From positions 3,755,681-3,819,680 of the forward strand of contig NC_064040.1 of assembly GCF_932526225.1 (NCBI RefSeq): 64,000 bases of DNA, in the 5' to 3' direction. The stretch comes from Nematostella vectensis. Taxonomy: Eukaryota; Cnidaria; Anthozoa; Actiniaria; Edwardsiidae. Below the pieces are notes generated by a model. That model ran no database searches. It saw nothing but the letters and a program-made list of their open reading frames with translations, and was not told the origin of the DNA. The position numbers and the translations under genes were made by a program. The first letter of the stretch is position 1. Each line of letters opens with the position of its first letter. Shown here piece by piece: positions 11,207-24,105 of this stretch.

Positions 11207-14200
11207 TTAGTCTTTAGCGTGTAACTCTGTGGGGTATTCATGTGGATATTTGGCAACATGGTCAACACACTCTTTGTATTGTTCCTGTAAATGGGGAGTA
11301 AACTCCTTATACACATCCAAAAAAAGTTCCTTCACTGGTGGCTTGAGGGCCTTCTCAGCATCTGCAAAAGCCTGCATGACTTGTAGGCGTGCTTCTTTCT
11401 TCCATTGCTGCTCCTGGTCTTGATCCCACCATCCCTTGTCCTCCATGTAGTACCTGATAAAAAAAACGCACAATCAAAGAAAACCATCATGCTATGTGTC
11501 CCTTGAGAATCAAGTGAGAGAAGAGACAAGCAAGCAGGCATTTAGATGGCCTGGTCAGCCATATTCTTTCCCTACTGTAGGGTTACTGGGGTATCATTAT
11601 TTATGCACATAAACAAGAATGTCACAGCTTTCATTAAATCCATTATTAGTTTTTTATTTATGCTTTTTTGCTCATTCATGTGGCACCCATGGACCATTGC
11701 GGGTTTTGACAAATGGATTCACCAAGTGCAACCTTTTTTGAAATGGGTGTATACCTCAGTCGTGATATGGGATGGTCTTCCTTATCCCAGTAATTAACTT
11801 CCTTCAGAGACCGGTAGACTGATGAATCATCACTAGTGCTGTGGTGGCCAATTCTGTAAGTCATAGCTTCCACCAATACAGGTCTGTTCTCATTGACGGC
11901 AATTTCCCTTGCTTTCTTAGTAACATTGTACACAGCAAAAATATCATTTCCATCAACACGGATAGCAAGCATTCCATAGCTCCTTCCCCTACAGGCTGAA
12001 AAGCAAAATGCAGAAATGCTTATGGACTCTATGTTCATTCTTTGTGTTTGCATGCTGAACATACTTATAGCAGGGCCGTAGCAGGGGATGGGGCACTGGG
12101 GGCATGTGCCCCCCCCCCCCAATATTTTCTAAAATTATAAGGAAATGACCAGTAGGAGCCTGGCTGTGCCCCCCCCCCCCCAATATTTTCTTAATGTTTC
12201 TGTATTGTGCCCCCCCCCCCCCCAAATCCTATGTGGCCTGCTACGGCTCTGTTAGAGTCAACCATTTGTAGCAATAGAGCAAGGTTACCAAATGAGGGTC
12301 TCCTGGGATGACTAAGGGTAGCAAGATAAGATTGGTTACATATTTAAGGTTTGTTAGGAACTACTGAACTCACCAATGCCGTCACCTGTATTGTTCACAT
12401 ATTGGGGTTGAGATTGCATATCCATTATTATTTGTTAGGAACCACTGAACTCACCAATGCCGTCACCTGTATTGTTCACATATTGGGGTTGAGATTGCAT
12501 ATCCATTATTATTTGTTAGGAACCACTGAACTCACCAATGCCGTCACCTGTATTGTTCACATATTGGGGTTGAGATTGCATATCCATTATTATTTGTTAG
12601 GAACCACTGAACTCACCAATGCCGTCACCTGTATTGTTCACATATTGGGGTTGAGATTGCATATCCATTATTATTTGTTAGGAACTTCTGAACTCACCAA
12701 TGCCATCACCTCTGTATTGTTCACGTGTTGGGGTTGAGATTGCATATCCATTATTTCGGCTATAGAGAAAAAGCATTGTTAACTCTAGGAAACTAAAGAC
12801 AAAACAGTCATGGCCATGGACTCAAAAGAATCATTTGGTGCTATACAAGTCTACATGCCAAGAAGAATGGAAATAGTGAATTTGATAATACCCTTCTTCC
12901 TATAGGTTTCTGTGTTGCTTGCTTCCCTTTTTTCAACATAGATTGGGAACAAAGTGACATGGAAACCACTGTGATAGAGGGTAGTCTTTTAAGTGAGCAT
13001 GCTCAAGGATCCAGCGTACTTTGCAGGCACTTCCAAAGGTCACTACCACAGAAGAGCTGCTGGAAAAGCTTATAACAATTTTGAGTTCCAAAACGCTGAG
13101 AGCTGCTGTGCTGTTATTGGGCCTTTTTTAGGTGTAAAAAAAGGCCCAATCACAACACAGCAGTGTTTACTTGTAGATCTTAATTTTAGCACTGCTTGCA
13201 TTGCTGACAAATGCTTTGCCTGTTTAATGGATCAAGTTACATTGTGTGTTGTACGATAAGAGAAACTCTTAGCCAGAACAATTGCTTGTGATACAGTCTT
13301 GTTTAGTGGGAAAAAGCGATATCTTTGCTTACTGACAGGCTCTGGTAAAAGTATTTCAAATCTTGCCACTTCTTTCAAAGAAGCCTGCAAAATTGATCGT
13401 CCAACTGCAAGCGAAGAAGCTCCAACTGCTTGGAGATTAAATCTATATAAAATGTGAAAATAATATAAAATATATGAAAATAATGTAAACAAAGGATAAG
13501 TTTTCCACATTTTGTCTACAACAGCATTTCTTCCCAAAAAGTTCAAACTAATAAAAAATAGACATCTATTTAGTGCGTATTGACCAAAAAAGAACATATT
13601 TCTGACATCCCATTTTGGTATCTCGAAGAAAGAAACTGTATTTTATTCCGTCACAATAATTTAGATTTCATCGGCTGTCAGTTTTAAATTGGCTTAAGCT
13701 TCCGACGTGTCGCGTCCCCAGTAGTCTTACTAGGAAACTTTTCCAGTGGCTCTTCTATGGTAGTGGCCTTTGGCAGTGCCCGCGAAGTACTCTGGATGCA
13801 TGTCAAGTGAGTAAACAGAATATTGAGTGGAAAAGATAACAGAAACTATACGCACCAGAAAAATATTACAGGGGCATCTAGAGTTGCGGCAAAGTTGAAA
13901 GCAGAGTGAGCATCACCCTCACTGGCTGCACCATCACCAAAATAACACATAACGCAGTTACCCTTCCCTTGCCTCTTGAGGGCATATGCAGCACCTGAAG
14001 CTAAATTATCAACAGGGCAGTAAGTACAGCAATTATAGCTATCGATAGAGCAGTACCACAGTTATAGCTGAATTGACTGAATACAGTGTTTTTTTTATAA
14101 AATGCCGTAATGATACTGATATGAAAAATTGACCCAACAACATCGACTCAATACAGGACAGTGATGTCAGCCTCTAAAGGCGAAAAAACTTCACAAAGCT

Positions 14201-15661
14201 ATTCAGTATAAAACAACAGAGACTCAACTTCATCTCCATAATTTCCCTTTAGTAAAACATACAGTATCTTAACACTAACCTTGTGGCATCTGAGTTGCTA
14301 GTGTTGAAGAAATTGTCACGAAATTCAACTCTTTAGAGCCATAATGTACAGGCATTTGCCGTCCTTTCCCAGCATCATGCTGGTTAGCATAGCATTGGTT
14401 CATGAAATCAGCTAGTGTGAACCCCCTCCACATAAGCACCCCAGCCTCTCGGTACTGCCCCATAATGAGATCCTCCATCTCGAGGGCTGCAGCACTGCCG
14501 AAATGAGTTGCTTCTTCACCATAATTTGTCATGTAAAAGGAGATGCGGCCCTGTCGCTGAGACTCATACAGGATGCGGTCCATGGTATTTAGAAGTGTCA
14601 TTTTCTTGTACATGTCAACAATGGTCCCCTCTGGAAGCTAAAATAATGACAAAAATAATTCAAACATAGAATAAGTCTTCTTGCTTTTTGTTAATCAGGA
14701 AACTAAAATCTCCAATTTCACTCATTGAGTGGCATTCCATGTTGTCTCTGCAGGCCTGAAGCCAGGATTTTGAGTGTGGGGGTGGAGTCTGTTTACCCAT
14801 TTAGCAGACCATTTTTTCTTAGGTGACTCGCCCTAGCTCGCAGTGGTACTTTATTTTCATACATGAGAGCGGACCTTCCAGTTGAGTCCCTGAACCCCCT
14901 TGGATACAGGCCTGCTCTGCCAGTTGAAGCTTGTAAACTGGATGACATTGTCTTTTACCTTGCATAGGTTGTCAAAGTTTCCAAAAAAAGGCACCCTTTA
15001 AGCAAACGGTCTGTCTGTCTGGTATAAAATGCTGCAGATGAGGATGGATATCTCTTCTCGTCTATCTATCAGTCTGGACGTCTGTCTGCTTCCCTTTCTG
15101 TCAGTGTCTATCTGCTTATTGTTTTGTCTGTCTGCTTTTCTTTCTACCTCGTCATCTAATCCCTCTTAGGTTCGATCATTGTTTATTATTGTCTGTCAAA
15201 GAGCTTATTCAATACACAGATTTAAAAAGTTACGGATATAAATGGCTACTTATATTTTCCGAAGTCGTTTATGATACTTACTAAGTAAGTACAGTACGTC
15301 ACCTTTGGATCGTGGCTATCGATGATGATTTTCCCTTGTCTGTCCATGACACGATACACTGGAATGATCCCTTGCGGATCCATTGGGTCTACAAACTCCA
15401 GCTTCTCCGTGAACGAGCAATTCATGGCACCAGGGTAGCGTGGTTTGTCTTTAAAGATATTCTCCGTCGAGTCGGAAGAAATGAACTATTGAAAAATACA
15501 ACAGTCAAAACATTAATGCCCTGATGTTTTTTCGTGATACAATCCTCTTTCTTCAACCTTACTCTCGTTAGGGTTTTGATGCAGGTAAACCATCGCTGCC
15601 GTGCGATTTGTGCGACATTTCTATGTACTAGGGGTCTCAGAAGCCACGTCGTGGAAGCCAT
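11207..15661 (-). CDS. BCKDHA: 2-oxoisovalerate (branched-chain alpha-keto acid) dehydrogenase E1 alpha subunit
   Basis: Seven exons: 15563-15661, 15303-15485, 14280-14637, 13856-13994, 12698-12759, 11755-11995, 11207-11453; 442 codons, as in mammals (445). Residues 1-33 form a basic mitochondrial presequence ([20 protein letters not shown]). The thiamine pyrophosphate motif GDGAASEGD...NN is complete across exons 4 and 5, and the phosphorylation loop [17 protein letters not shown], target of BCKD kinase, is intact in exon 6. With E1 beta, E2 and E3 it decarboxylates the keto acids of Leu, Ile and Val in the matrix. The start is chosen because it gives the presequence and lies in a CAAGATGGC (YY1-like) context. 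Oddity: exon 5 (62 nt) is followed by four degenerate tandem copies of itself (see repeat at 12352-12675). Confidence 0.97.
12071..12251. mobile_element. Short TIR element with poly-C tracts
   Basis: Ends CAGGGCCGTAGCAGG and its near-perfect inverse (CCTGCTACGGCTCTG, 12237-12251). The body is three poly-C runs each followed by AATATTTTCT-type sequence. Related copies: 38497-38595 (right part) and 44740-44908 (opposite orientation). Probably a nonautonomous DNA transposon. Confidence 0.65.
12352..12675 (-). repeat. Four tandem pseudo-copies of BCKDHA exon 5 with donor site
   Basis: Period exactly 81 bp (starts 12352, 12433, 12514, 12595; the real exon unit starts at 12676). Each copy carries most of exon 5 (AATAATGGATATGCAATCTC ... 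GAACAATACAGG) and its donor context GGTGAGTTC. Compared with the real exon they lack two bases (AGAGGTGAT became AGGTGAC), which puts a stop in frame, and they have lost the acceptor (…CTATAG replaced by CTAACAAATAAT). They lie downstream of the true donor, in intron 5. Confidence 0.93.
12999..13800. mobile_element. Inverted-repeat element in BCKDHA intron 4
   Basis: About 70 bp at the left (AAGGATCCAGCGTACTTTGC, 13004 on) recur inverted at the right (about 13730-13790) with roughly 80% identity. A third related copy is at 38093-38140. In between is a strong hairpin (13103-13163). No transposase; target duplication not identified. Confidence 0.5.
13103..13163. other. Long near-perfect hairpin
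   Basis: Arms CTGCTGTG..TTATTGGGCC and its complement with the TTTTTTA/TAAAAAAA extension leave only a 4-5 nt loop (GGTG); two mismatched positions in about 28 bp. Lies inside the inverted-repeat element in BCKDHA intron 4. Confidence 0.7.
14751..14914. mobile_element. Short TIR element, AGGCCTG-type
   Basis: CAGGCCTGAAGCCAGG at the left and CCTTGGATACAGGCCTG at the right. The interior (ACCCATTTAG..GACCATTTTT..TAGCTCG..AGTGGTACTT..GAGCGGACCTTCCAG) matches the element at 58274-58491, so this is one interspersed family. Confidence 0.65.
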
Positions 15662-15949
15662 CTTGGGTAGAGCGTGCAAAATTGTGACGAATGACTCTAT
15701 AATCAGGGGTAGGGTAAAATCAATTTTGTTCTTGATACTAAAAAAATACAAAATAGATCGTCATTGTATACTAGAATTGTGTAGGATATATTTTTCTAAC
15801 GCTCTGTGTGCTGCTTATTATATATTTTTGGTAACTAATGCTACGCTTTATTTTCTGTATGTAATCAAAAATCCTTTTTACCCTCCCCTGCTATGTAATC
15901 GTAGTTGAACTGTTTACTTGAGCCCACGATAATTGCGGTCTCGAGCATC
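15662..15949. promoter_or_regulatory. Bidirectional promoter of BCKDHA and EXOSC5
   Basis: 288 bp between divergent start codons. YY1-like motifs overlap both starts: CAAGATGGC at the BCKDHA ATG and CATGGCGGC at the EXOSC5 ATG. No TATA box seen. Role inferred from position. Confidence 0.55.
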
Positions 15950-18837
15950 ATGGCGGCGCAAGATAACACGCGCCCTCTTCAAACCTGCGAGCTGCGAGCC
16001 ATGTTTTGCGAACACGGCCTTCTTGATAAAGCGGATGGCTCTTCAAAGTTTGCCCAAGGTAGCACCGCTCATTTTTCGAATGCGTTTTATTTTGTTTTGC
16101 TCAATTTACATATCAGCATTGATGTCTGTTTTGGAAGGTGACACACAAGTGATGGCTGCCGCGTATGGCCCTGTCGAGGTCAAGCTTAACAAGGAACTGA
16201 TTGACAGGGCTACACTTGAGGTGATCTTCAGACCAAAAATTGGTATCCCAGGTATGGTGTTTATTTCCAACCACTTTATACCACTGTGTATAACCACTGT
16301 ATACCAATGAAATACATGTTTCAACTTATTGTCATTTCGATAAGTGGCGTCCCTTGTCTGAATGTCTTGAACAGGTTGCTCTGAAAAGCTTGTAGAAGGG
16401 ATAATCCGGAACAGCTGTGAACCGATCGTGTTAACAGCACTACACCCAAGGGCTTCACTTACAATAGTTGTTCAAGTTGTACAGAATAGCGGTTCAGTAT
16501 CCTTTTGACTGTAATGAGGGAACAGTGCCTTTGGGGTCTTAGAAACTAAGATCTTTTCTATTCATTAATCATCTTTATTAGTACACACAATTGCCATCAC
16601 CACCACTATCATCATCAACCAAAATCATCATAATTATCACCATCATCTCAACCACCACCACCATCCTCATCACAACCACCATCATCATAACCATCACCAC
16701 CACCATCCTTATCATCATTATCACAACCACCATCATCATCCTTATCATCATCATCACAACCACCATCATCATCCTTATCATCATCATCACAACCACCATC
16801 ATCATCCTTATCATCACAACCACCACCATCATCCTTATCATCATCATCATCACAACCACCATCATCATCCTTATCATTATCATCTTAACCACATTCATCA
16901 TCCTTGTCATCATCATCACAACCACCACCATCATCCTTATCATCATCATCAAAACCACCATCATCATCCTTATCATCATCACAATCGCCATCATCATCAC
17001 AACCACTACCATCATCATCACAACCACCATCATCATCCTTATCATCATCATCACAACCACCATCATCATCATAACCACCACCATCATTCTCGTCATAATT
17101 ATCACCCATCTTCATTATAATTATTACTGCCATCATCATCACAACCACCACCATCTTCATAACCACCACCATCATCACAACCACCACCATCTTCATAAGC
17201 ACCGCCATCATCATCACAACCACCACCATCTTCATAAGCACCACCATCATCTCCCTCACCATAGTCACTGTCGTCATCAACATCATAAAGTCATCATCAA
17301 CATCATAAAGTCATCATCATTAATCATAGTTCCTTGCCATCCTTGGATCTTGCGAAGGTTGTGCCTTAATATGCATCCTTCCAGCTGTTATCTTGTGCTG
17401 TGAATGCTGCATGCCTGGCGATGATGGACGCTGGCTTTCCTATGAGGTGTATGATGTGTGGCATCACATGCGCCATCACTGAGCAGGATGAGCTCGTTCT
17501 AGACCCTACCCTTGAGCAGGAAAGGAAAGCCACCGCTGTCCTGACTTTTGTTTTTGACAGTGTGAATCAAAACCTGTTAACTTCTTCCACAAAGGGAAGC
17601 TTTGATGTAGACCAGGTTAGTCTTTAGGTTAATTGTCCCCCTTACCCCCTTGGTAAACAACTAATACATAAACGATATGCCCAAAACCATCAAAAACAGT
17701 TTTAAGTTTGTATGCTATGGCAAAGTTGCCTGTCTGTTGTAGTGGTGGAAATGTAACAGACACAGCATTACAAGCCAGCATTTTACTGAAAATTATTTCT
17801 TGAGAAAACTAAAGTGGGATTCTTTGGTCAGTTCCCATTATTGCCATCAGATCTGCCCCTGACCAATTCTCTTTTAGTGGTTTCAAACGATTTTAGACAG
17901 GTTGATGGAGCTAATGTACCCCACAACTCCTTGTTTTATTTTTATGTAATTATCTCCTTATGATATTTTTATTTCCTGACAATCAATAATCTTTTTTTTT
18001 CAAGTATAACAAATGTCTTGCTGCAAGCAAAGCTGCTATGGGAAACATCCTAGCGTTTTACAGACAGTCAGTTGAGAGGAAACTCTCGAAGGTGAGTGAA
18101 GCACTGATTCTTTTATCTTTCACATGACAACATTATGTACAGTATGCCTTCAATACAACATAGCTGTCAACTCATCTGCATTAGGCTGGTGTCACAAGAT
18201 TTTGGACCTCATCGCAAGCCTAATTTTTGTGAGAATGTTCATACATTCTCTGTATTCACCCGCATTGGCTCTCTTGTTTTTTTTTAACATATTTACTGTT
18301 TTTCACCCAATTTCACAAGATTCCTGTCCAAGTTGGGTTGACAGCTATGATACAACCACTTTCCATCTATGCTCTTCAGTTGTCGTTAGAGTAATACATT
18401 TTCAAATTCATGAGGAATCATAAGGTTGTAAAATGTTGGAGGTTTTGCTCAAGTCTAACAAAAAAAAAAAAAGATTATATACAAAGGGCCTGTACAGTTT
18501 CAAAGTTTGAGTAAACATACAGCCGGTGCCAAAACCTTCTGTTATTTCTAATTGAAATTGATTTTCATTACATTTCAATCCTCTTTGAGATAAACATATA
18601 TCACAACATTGTATTTACCAGACAGATCAGCAATCATTTTATGTACCTTGCTGGTTAGTTTGATGATGCATGATTTATTTGAGCTTTCCTGGAATTATAA
18701 ATCACTCTTTAGCGTGTGTGAGCCCCTCTTAAACAAGCCTGGTTATCTTATCCATGGGTGGCTTTTATTTCCAGGATGCAAAATACACAGATATGATAAC
18801 AAATGCTGTCTCCAGCGAGGCTGAAACAGTGAGTTAG
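15950..18837 (+). CDS. EXOSC5: Exosome complex component RRP46
   Basis: Six exons: 15950-16058, 16138-16251, 16375-16496, 17385-17615, 18005-18091, 18775-18837; 241 codons, matching human EXOSC5 (235). One RNase PH fold covers nearly the whole protein: [64 protein letters not shown] and the C-terminal helix [18 protein letters not shown]. Rrp46 is one of the six ring subunits of the RNA exosome core, in nucleus and cytoplasm, and is catalytically inactive in animals. The polyadenylation hexamer AATAAA is at 18859, only 22 nt past the stop. Intron 3 contains a 740-bp trinucleotide-rich array. Confidence 0.96.
16590..17330. repeat. Imperfect (ATC/CAC)n array in EXOSC5 intron 3
   Basis: About 740 bp of mixed CAT, ATC, ACC and CTT triplets organised in larger units (CACAACCACCATCATCATCC + TTATCATCAT). 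Strongly strand-asymmetric: almost no G on the plus strand. It opens spurious Thr/Ile/His-rich and Met/Val/Asp-rich frames. Confidence 0.95.
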
Positions 18838-19910
18838 TAAGAACATAGTAAACAAGGAATAAATTATTGTACCCCATAGAAGGGTAGGCAAGCTTTACTT
18901 TGGAACTCAAAGTTATGCCTTCATCTGGACACTACTACAGTAAACAATGATTGGCATAGTGTCATGTTTATCATGTACTTCAATCATCAATGTCCAAAAC
19001 TCCTGGTTTCTTCACTGATAGGAATTAAGGTGAAGATATACAAACAGTATATTAAACATTAGTGAAATGCTAGCTGTATTTGGAAATAAAAAGGTATGAC
19101 ATCAGCTACAGTACAGTAACTCAGATGAATGTCAAGGCTTTGTAATATTAGCCAAAAGAAAGATAAAAAAAATTGGATGATGAATTATTCTGTAAATTGA
19201 TATTTTTGGGTTTTGGTTGTGTATATATTTGGTATTATATATAGCAATTAATCATCCACATACTAAGCATTTTACTATTATTTTCAATATTAAAGCTCTC
19301 TTTGAACTGAGGACTATGTTGTAGTGCAATAACCCTGATACAAAGTACACTCATTAAAAATTAGTTTGTACTTGAGAATCCCTGTATAAATGGGTGAATC
19401 CTCATATCTGAAATAGATTGTTTAACTGTCTACAGGAAGATAAATAAGAATGTTCAACTGCTGCCTTTTGTTTTTATGCTTATTTGCGTATTTTTTTGAT
19501 ACCCATGAAACACCGGTTGGTACAATATGTGGATTCTCTGAGTGCGGCCTTATTTGAAATAGGTCTATGCTGAACAAATATTTACATTCTACAAAACTAC
19601 AACACAGAATGTGAACTGTAACTACTTGTAAAGTCTGTTTTGGGGAGAACTAGTCTAGCTGCAACACGCTTGACCTGACAATGTATTGAAACAGATCAAT
19701 CTGTGATCAGTGATTCAGTGATTTCTTATTATTTACAAAATGTTAACATGTTGCATTTTTACTTTCTTTCATTTGTTGGAAGGTATGTTTAAAACTTTTA
19801 GCTGCATTGGTGCTAGGGTAACTATTCAAGGTATATGGCTTAAGATATAAAAAATGGCTTGGTTATTATTATTGTAAAAAATTTGCTTGGGATGAGCTAC
19901 ATCGGTCAGA
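18838..19910. other. Tail-to-tail intergenic region, EXOSC5 / arginase
   Basis: AT-rich 3' UTR and spacer. No gene, RNA gene or clear repeat recognised. Confidence 0.6.
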
Positions 19911-22900
19911 TCATTGGTAGAAGTTTTTGATCATTTGATTGTAAGGAATAAGTTTTTCCTTTGGGATTTCTCTTCTCTTGCCCAGTAATGTCTCTAATAA
20001 TGATAGTGCCGTCTCTGCTGTTTGTCTGGCCTCTTTCTCTGTTCCTAAAGTCGGATTCACCTCCACCAGGTCTATGGCTTGGAGTAAACCTACCAAGAGA
20101 ATCAGGAATGTCTAAAATACAAATTTCCCTGATGATGGTATTATGCTTATGTACCCTTTCCATCTTGTGGTTGCAGAAGTGTCTTAGTTCTGCCCAGAGT
20201 AACGACAGGTAAAATTATATTATACTTAGTGTATTGTAGATCAAAGCAGCTGATTTTGTTATTTTAGTATTATAATTGCTGACTTAATCTAATAGGAATA
20301 TTTTGTTAACAATTCTTTCATTCTGACTGTAATGACTGTCAGTAATGGCTAAGATAACATTCACAGTGACATATGAAATTGGTATTCGCTGATAACTAAC
20401 GCAACAAACCTGTTTGTGAAAGGAGCTGACAGATGTAATGTCCTTCACTATTTGATAGGCCTCCTCTCACTAAAATAAAGAAAGTGAAATCAGTGCTATT
20501 AAGAGTAAGTGGGACCATTCTCACATCCGCTATCGGTTGATCCTGGCATACCTTTAGTACCAGTACTAGGTGCAAGGTGATCTGGGTCCATAGCATCAAT
20601 ATCAAAGCTCACATGTATGGGAAATTCACGACTGCAAAAACAAAAGTGGAGGGGGGAGTTAGGTAGTGGGGGTTGTGAATCACTGGGAGAAAGGGAATCA
20701 GTGAACCACTGGGTAGATGTGATTTCATGGGGAAGGTGTGAACCAGTTGGGGGGGGGGGGGGGGGTGTAAATAAGTACCAGGGAGGGAATCATTCTGGAG
20801 TTGAATCGGCAGGTCAAATGTGAGTCAGTTGGGTGGATATGAATCAGTGGGGTTGATGAGAGTCATGATACAAATCTTTAAAATCCTTACTTTGGGTTGA
20901 TGGCATCTAGAGCCTTCTCCATTGTTGCTTCAATACCAATCTCATCAATGTCTTCAATTGTAAATGCTGTCACTCCTATTTCATTTAGGAGTTGCCTGAA
21001 ATAGATATGAAGGTATTTTTACTGTGCAGATAATCATTCATTTTTAATACAGGCAGACATGCCCTCAGCCCCGTTCCTTACTAGATCTAAAAACGTGAGG
21101 ACATTTTACCTCACATTTTATGTCTAACATATTGATTCCCCCTTAAGGGGTCCAAAGCCCATGCCGTTATCATACTTACGCCTCCTGAGGTTCAACATCT
21201 CGAAGTCCAATATACGCCAGCTTATTTGGGTCCAAGCTATAAGTAAAAAAATACAAACATATTTTATGGGATGTTCATAATGCTGACGGAAGGGAATTTG
21301 ATGCTTACCAGGGATTCACCCACTCATAACCAGGAACAACAGGGAACTGAAATCAGAGAAAAATTAAAAACAGGAGAACATTGATAAAGAGCGGAGACCA
21401 GAATAGATGTGGAGGCTGCATGACGTTGAGTCAATATAATGCCCATCTTAAAGCCGTATTGTCACCGCATGGCTGACAAAAACCTCAAGAGACAAAAAAA
21501 ATCTATTAGAATCTGTGCCATTTAACAGGCCATCCTCTCTAAATTATCAATCACATTCTCAAAGAAACTTCCAATAAACACACTTTCACCATTTGAAATA
21601 TTTTTCGCATTTTCCATTATAAGTCATCAGAGATTGTTACATTACTGCCCGGAAGTAAACTGGTGACAATGCGGCTTCAAGACACAAAGGTACATCATGT
21701 ACTTTACCTCTGGTATGCCCTTTAGTAACCAAGATATTGGCATGCCATGGACATTGCCGGTGGTTGTGATTAAAGGGGAATTTAGATCAGCATGGGCATC
21801 CACCTGTGAATAGAATAAACTTTTGGTCATAAAAAAAACAATAATAAACTTCCCATCAAATTCACTACCATCTTTCCCTTGTTCTTTGTAGTCAGACTTG
21901 AGATCTGTTTGTACTTTACCACCTTTTGCTATTCAGTTAAATCCATCTCTCCTCTGTAACCTGTACAGTGGAGGGGGGCGCCCGGATCCATTCCTTTTTC
22001 ATTTTCACTATAGTACTGTATCAAGCTCATCTTATAATAAATACCAAAAGCCCTAATAGTTGTATTCACAAATCAGAAGAATGAATACAATAAAACTGCC
22101 CTGAGAAAGTCTTATAAAGACTAAAATTTGGCAGTCGAATTCCAGTTTTTGGTGTAATAAGCTCATCTTAGAAATTGCTTAGATGGTCAAGAAATAGTGT
22201 TTTTTTGTTTCGTGATGGGGTTTCTACAGGTTCTTTGTTGAAATTTTATTTACTGTACTCACCCATATGACACATGTGTTATTATCAAATTTCCAACTTC
22301 CAAATACTGTACCAGTAGCAATGCTGTAGAATTTAAAAAAATTGTCAGAATTTAGTCATCACTCATCAAGGAATTTACTTGCATTACATAAATATGAAAG
22401 AATGCTGTCACTCAGGATTTAAAAAAATTAACCCATCTTGGATGTAAAGTGGATGATAATAATAATAATCAGCAATCTCTTATCACCATCAATGATGATG
22501 ATGATGATGATGGCAAACCTGGTTGTCACATCCAAAGAAACATTCGGGTTTAAATGGGTACACTTTTGCTGTTTTTTTTTTTTTAATAGATGGGGGTATA
22601 GGCAAGACATCACCACTTTTTTCAGAACTCTACCAGCAAAGATAGCTTATGAAAATTTTTAAGATCTCTGCATGCATGTGTAACAAATGTGTACATATGT
22701 AAAAGGCACTCTTTTCTTGTATACACTGCAGTGCACTGCTCTTGTTACACAAAGTTGCCGTCCTGTAAGAATTTATTTTATTTTATTCTTAATTGTTATC
22801 CATATATAGTTTATACATAATTTTATATTCTTATAATTTTTATTACTACCACTACTACTTTGTAAAAGTACCTGTGGTCACCTCCTACTGTGATGGCCAT

Positions 22901-24105
22901 TCTGTTATTGTTTAGGGCATTTAGCACAGCCTCAGAGGTCTAGAACAAATGAAATCATCTGAAAATGATCATTTTATTCCTAGAAATTATTTTTTCAGGG
23001 TTGTTTGATCTCCAACCAAACCTCTTCCCTTTCCCACTTATAAAAGAGTTATTGAACCTCAAATGTTATTGAGTACCTGAGTTATTCTTAAACGTTTTCA
23101 TTACCCCAGGTTATTAACCTAACAATTTGCAAGCAAACCTAACAATTTGCAAGCAAGCAATTGTAGAAAACACCACTAGCTTAACTGTCTTTCTCACCTA
23201 CCTGAGCTTGGAAATAACAAAAATTGTTAAGCACTGTAGCAGTTAAGCACTGAAGCAGCTTCATGTGTATGTTATACTTACTGCTTTTGCTACCCCGCCA
23301 CAGACCACAGGGTTCTTAACAACAGGGTTTGCTGAGTAGACAGCATCTATGTGATCAGTAACATTAGGTTCCACTTTCCCATGCTCATGCACTGTTAACC
23401 CTGAAAAAAAAAAACTAATCAACAGACACATTAAGTTAATCCCTGTTTAGAGGGTTACTTAGTGGGATATGGAACTTGGCCAAAAATAGAAGGATAAAAC
23501 TAACAAATGAATGGGCTTCAGAGTTACATCATAACTTAAAAATAAATGGTCATATCTTATAACTGTTTATCACTTGTTATTAATGCCTGGTCACTCAGAT
23601 TTTGGTAATGATACATGATAATTATTTATCAATTGATATCGCTTAGCAATTGATATTTTTATTATTTATTCGCCCCTAGAAATCTCAATTATGTTGATAG
23701 GGAAGGTGTTGTGTTTTGGGATAAAGCGTCGTATTTTTAATCTTGCACAAAACAAAGTTATTCTCGTCAAGTGAATTCATACGTGATATATAACCACGTT
23801 TTTAGTGGACCTACCTAAACTTTCAACTCGTGTTACAAGGCCTAATTCCTTGAGAAATTTTGGTGCTAACTCAACTCCTCCTTTAGGCTGCAAAATAAAT
23901 ATGAGTATTTTTTTTACGATGTTGTCGGTCTAGCGAAGATACGTTTTTTACTCGAACGTGTATAAGCGTTAACTCGAGTGTGTCATTCGAATGCGTTCCT
24001 TACCTGCCCTCCGCAAAATGGAACATCGATTATTTGAACAGAGTTTCCAAATCTATAACTAAGTCCTCTAGAAACGTAGAATATTGTTTTCAATTTGCTG
24101 AACAT
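19911..24105 (-). CDS. ARG: Arginase
   Basis: Twelve exons: 24004-24105, 23815-23887, 23282-23400, 22872-22939, 22263-22323, 21708-21803, 21309-21346, 21180-21236, 20891-20995, 20552-20631, 20410-20469, 19911-20089; 345 codons, in frame at every junction. The binuclear manganese ligands are all present: GGDHS (exon 4), DAHADLNSP (exon 6) and SFDIDAMDP with PSTGT (exon 10). It hydrolyses arginine to ornithine and urea. The N-terminus ([20 protein letters not shown]) is basic and hydroxylated, which could be a mitochondrial presequence as in type II arginases; that is inference. The C-terminus ends IKNFYQ without an SKL-type signal. Intron 6 of the gene holds a 225-bp MITE (21452-21676) of the same family as 61912-62929. 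Confidence 0.95.
21452..21676. mobile_element. TTAA-type MITE, short copy
   Basis: Left TTAA at 21448-21451, then AGCCGTATTGTCAC; right end CCGGAAGTAAACTGGTGACA..GCGGCT followed by TCAA (mutated TTAA). The interior (GGCCATCC.CTCTAAATTATC, CAAAGAAACTTCCAATAAAC) matches the 61912-62929 copy and gives its pre-insertion sequence. Confidence 0.85.

Noticed and set aside
12351-12737. Plus-strand 128-codon repeated ORF
   Set aside because: Antisense of the BCKDHA exon 5 array with an 81-bp period.
13232-13597. 121-codon minus-strand ORF in BCKDHA intron 4
   Set aside because: No recognisable domain; lies in an inverted-repeat element and the BCKDHA exons join correctly without it.
16578-17403. Thr/Ile/His-rich and Met/Val/Asp-rich ORFs
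   Set aside because: Trinucleotide array read in frame.
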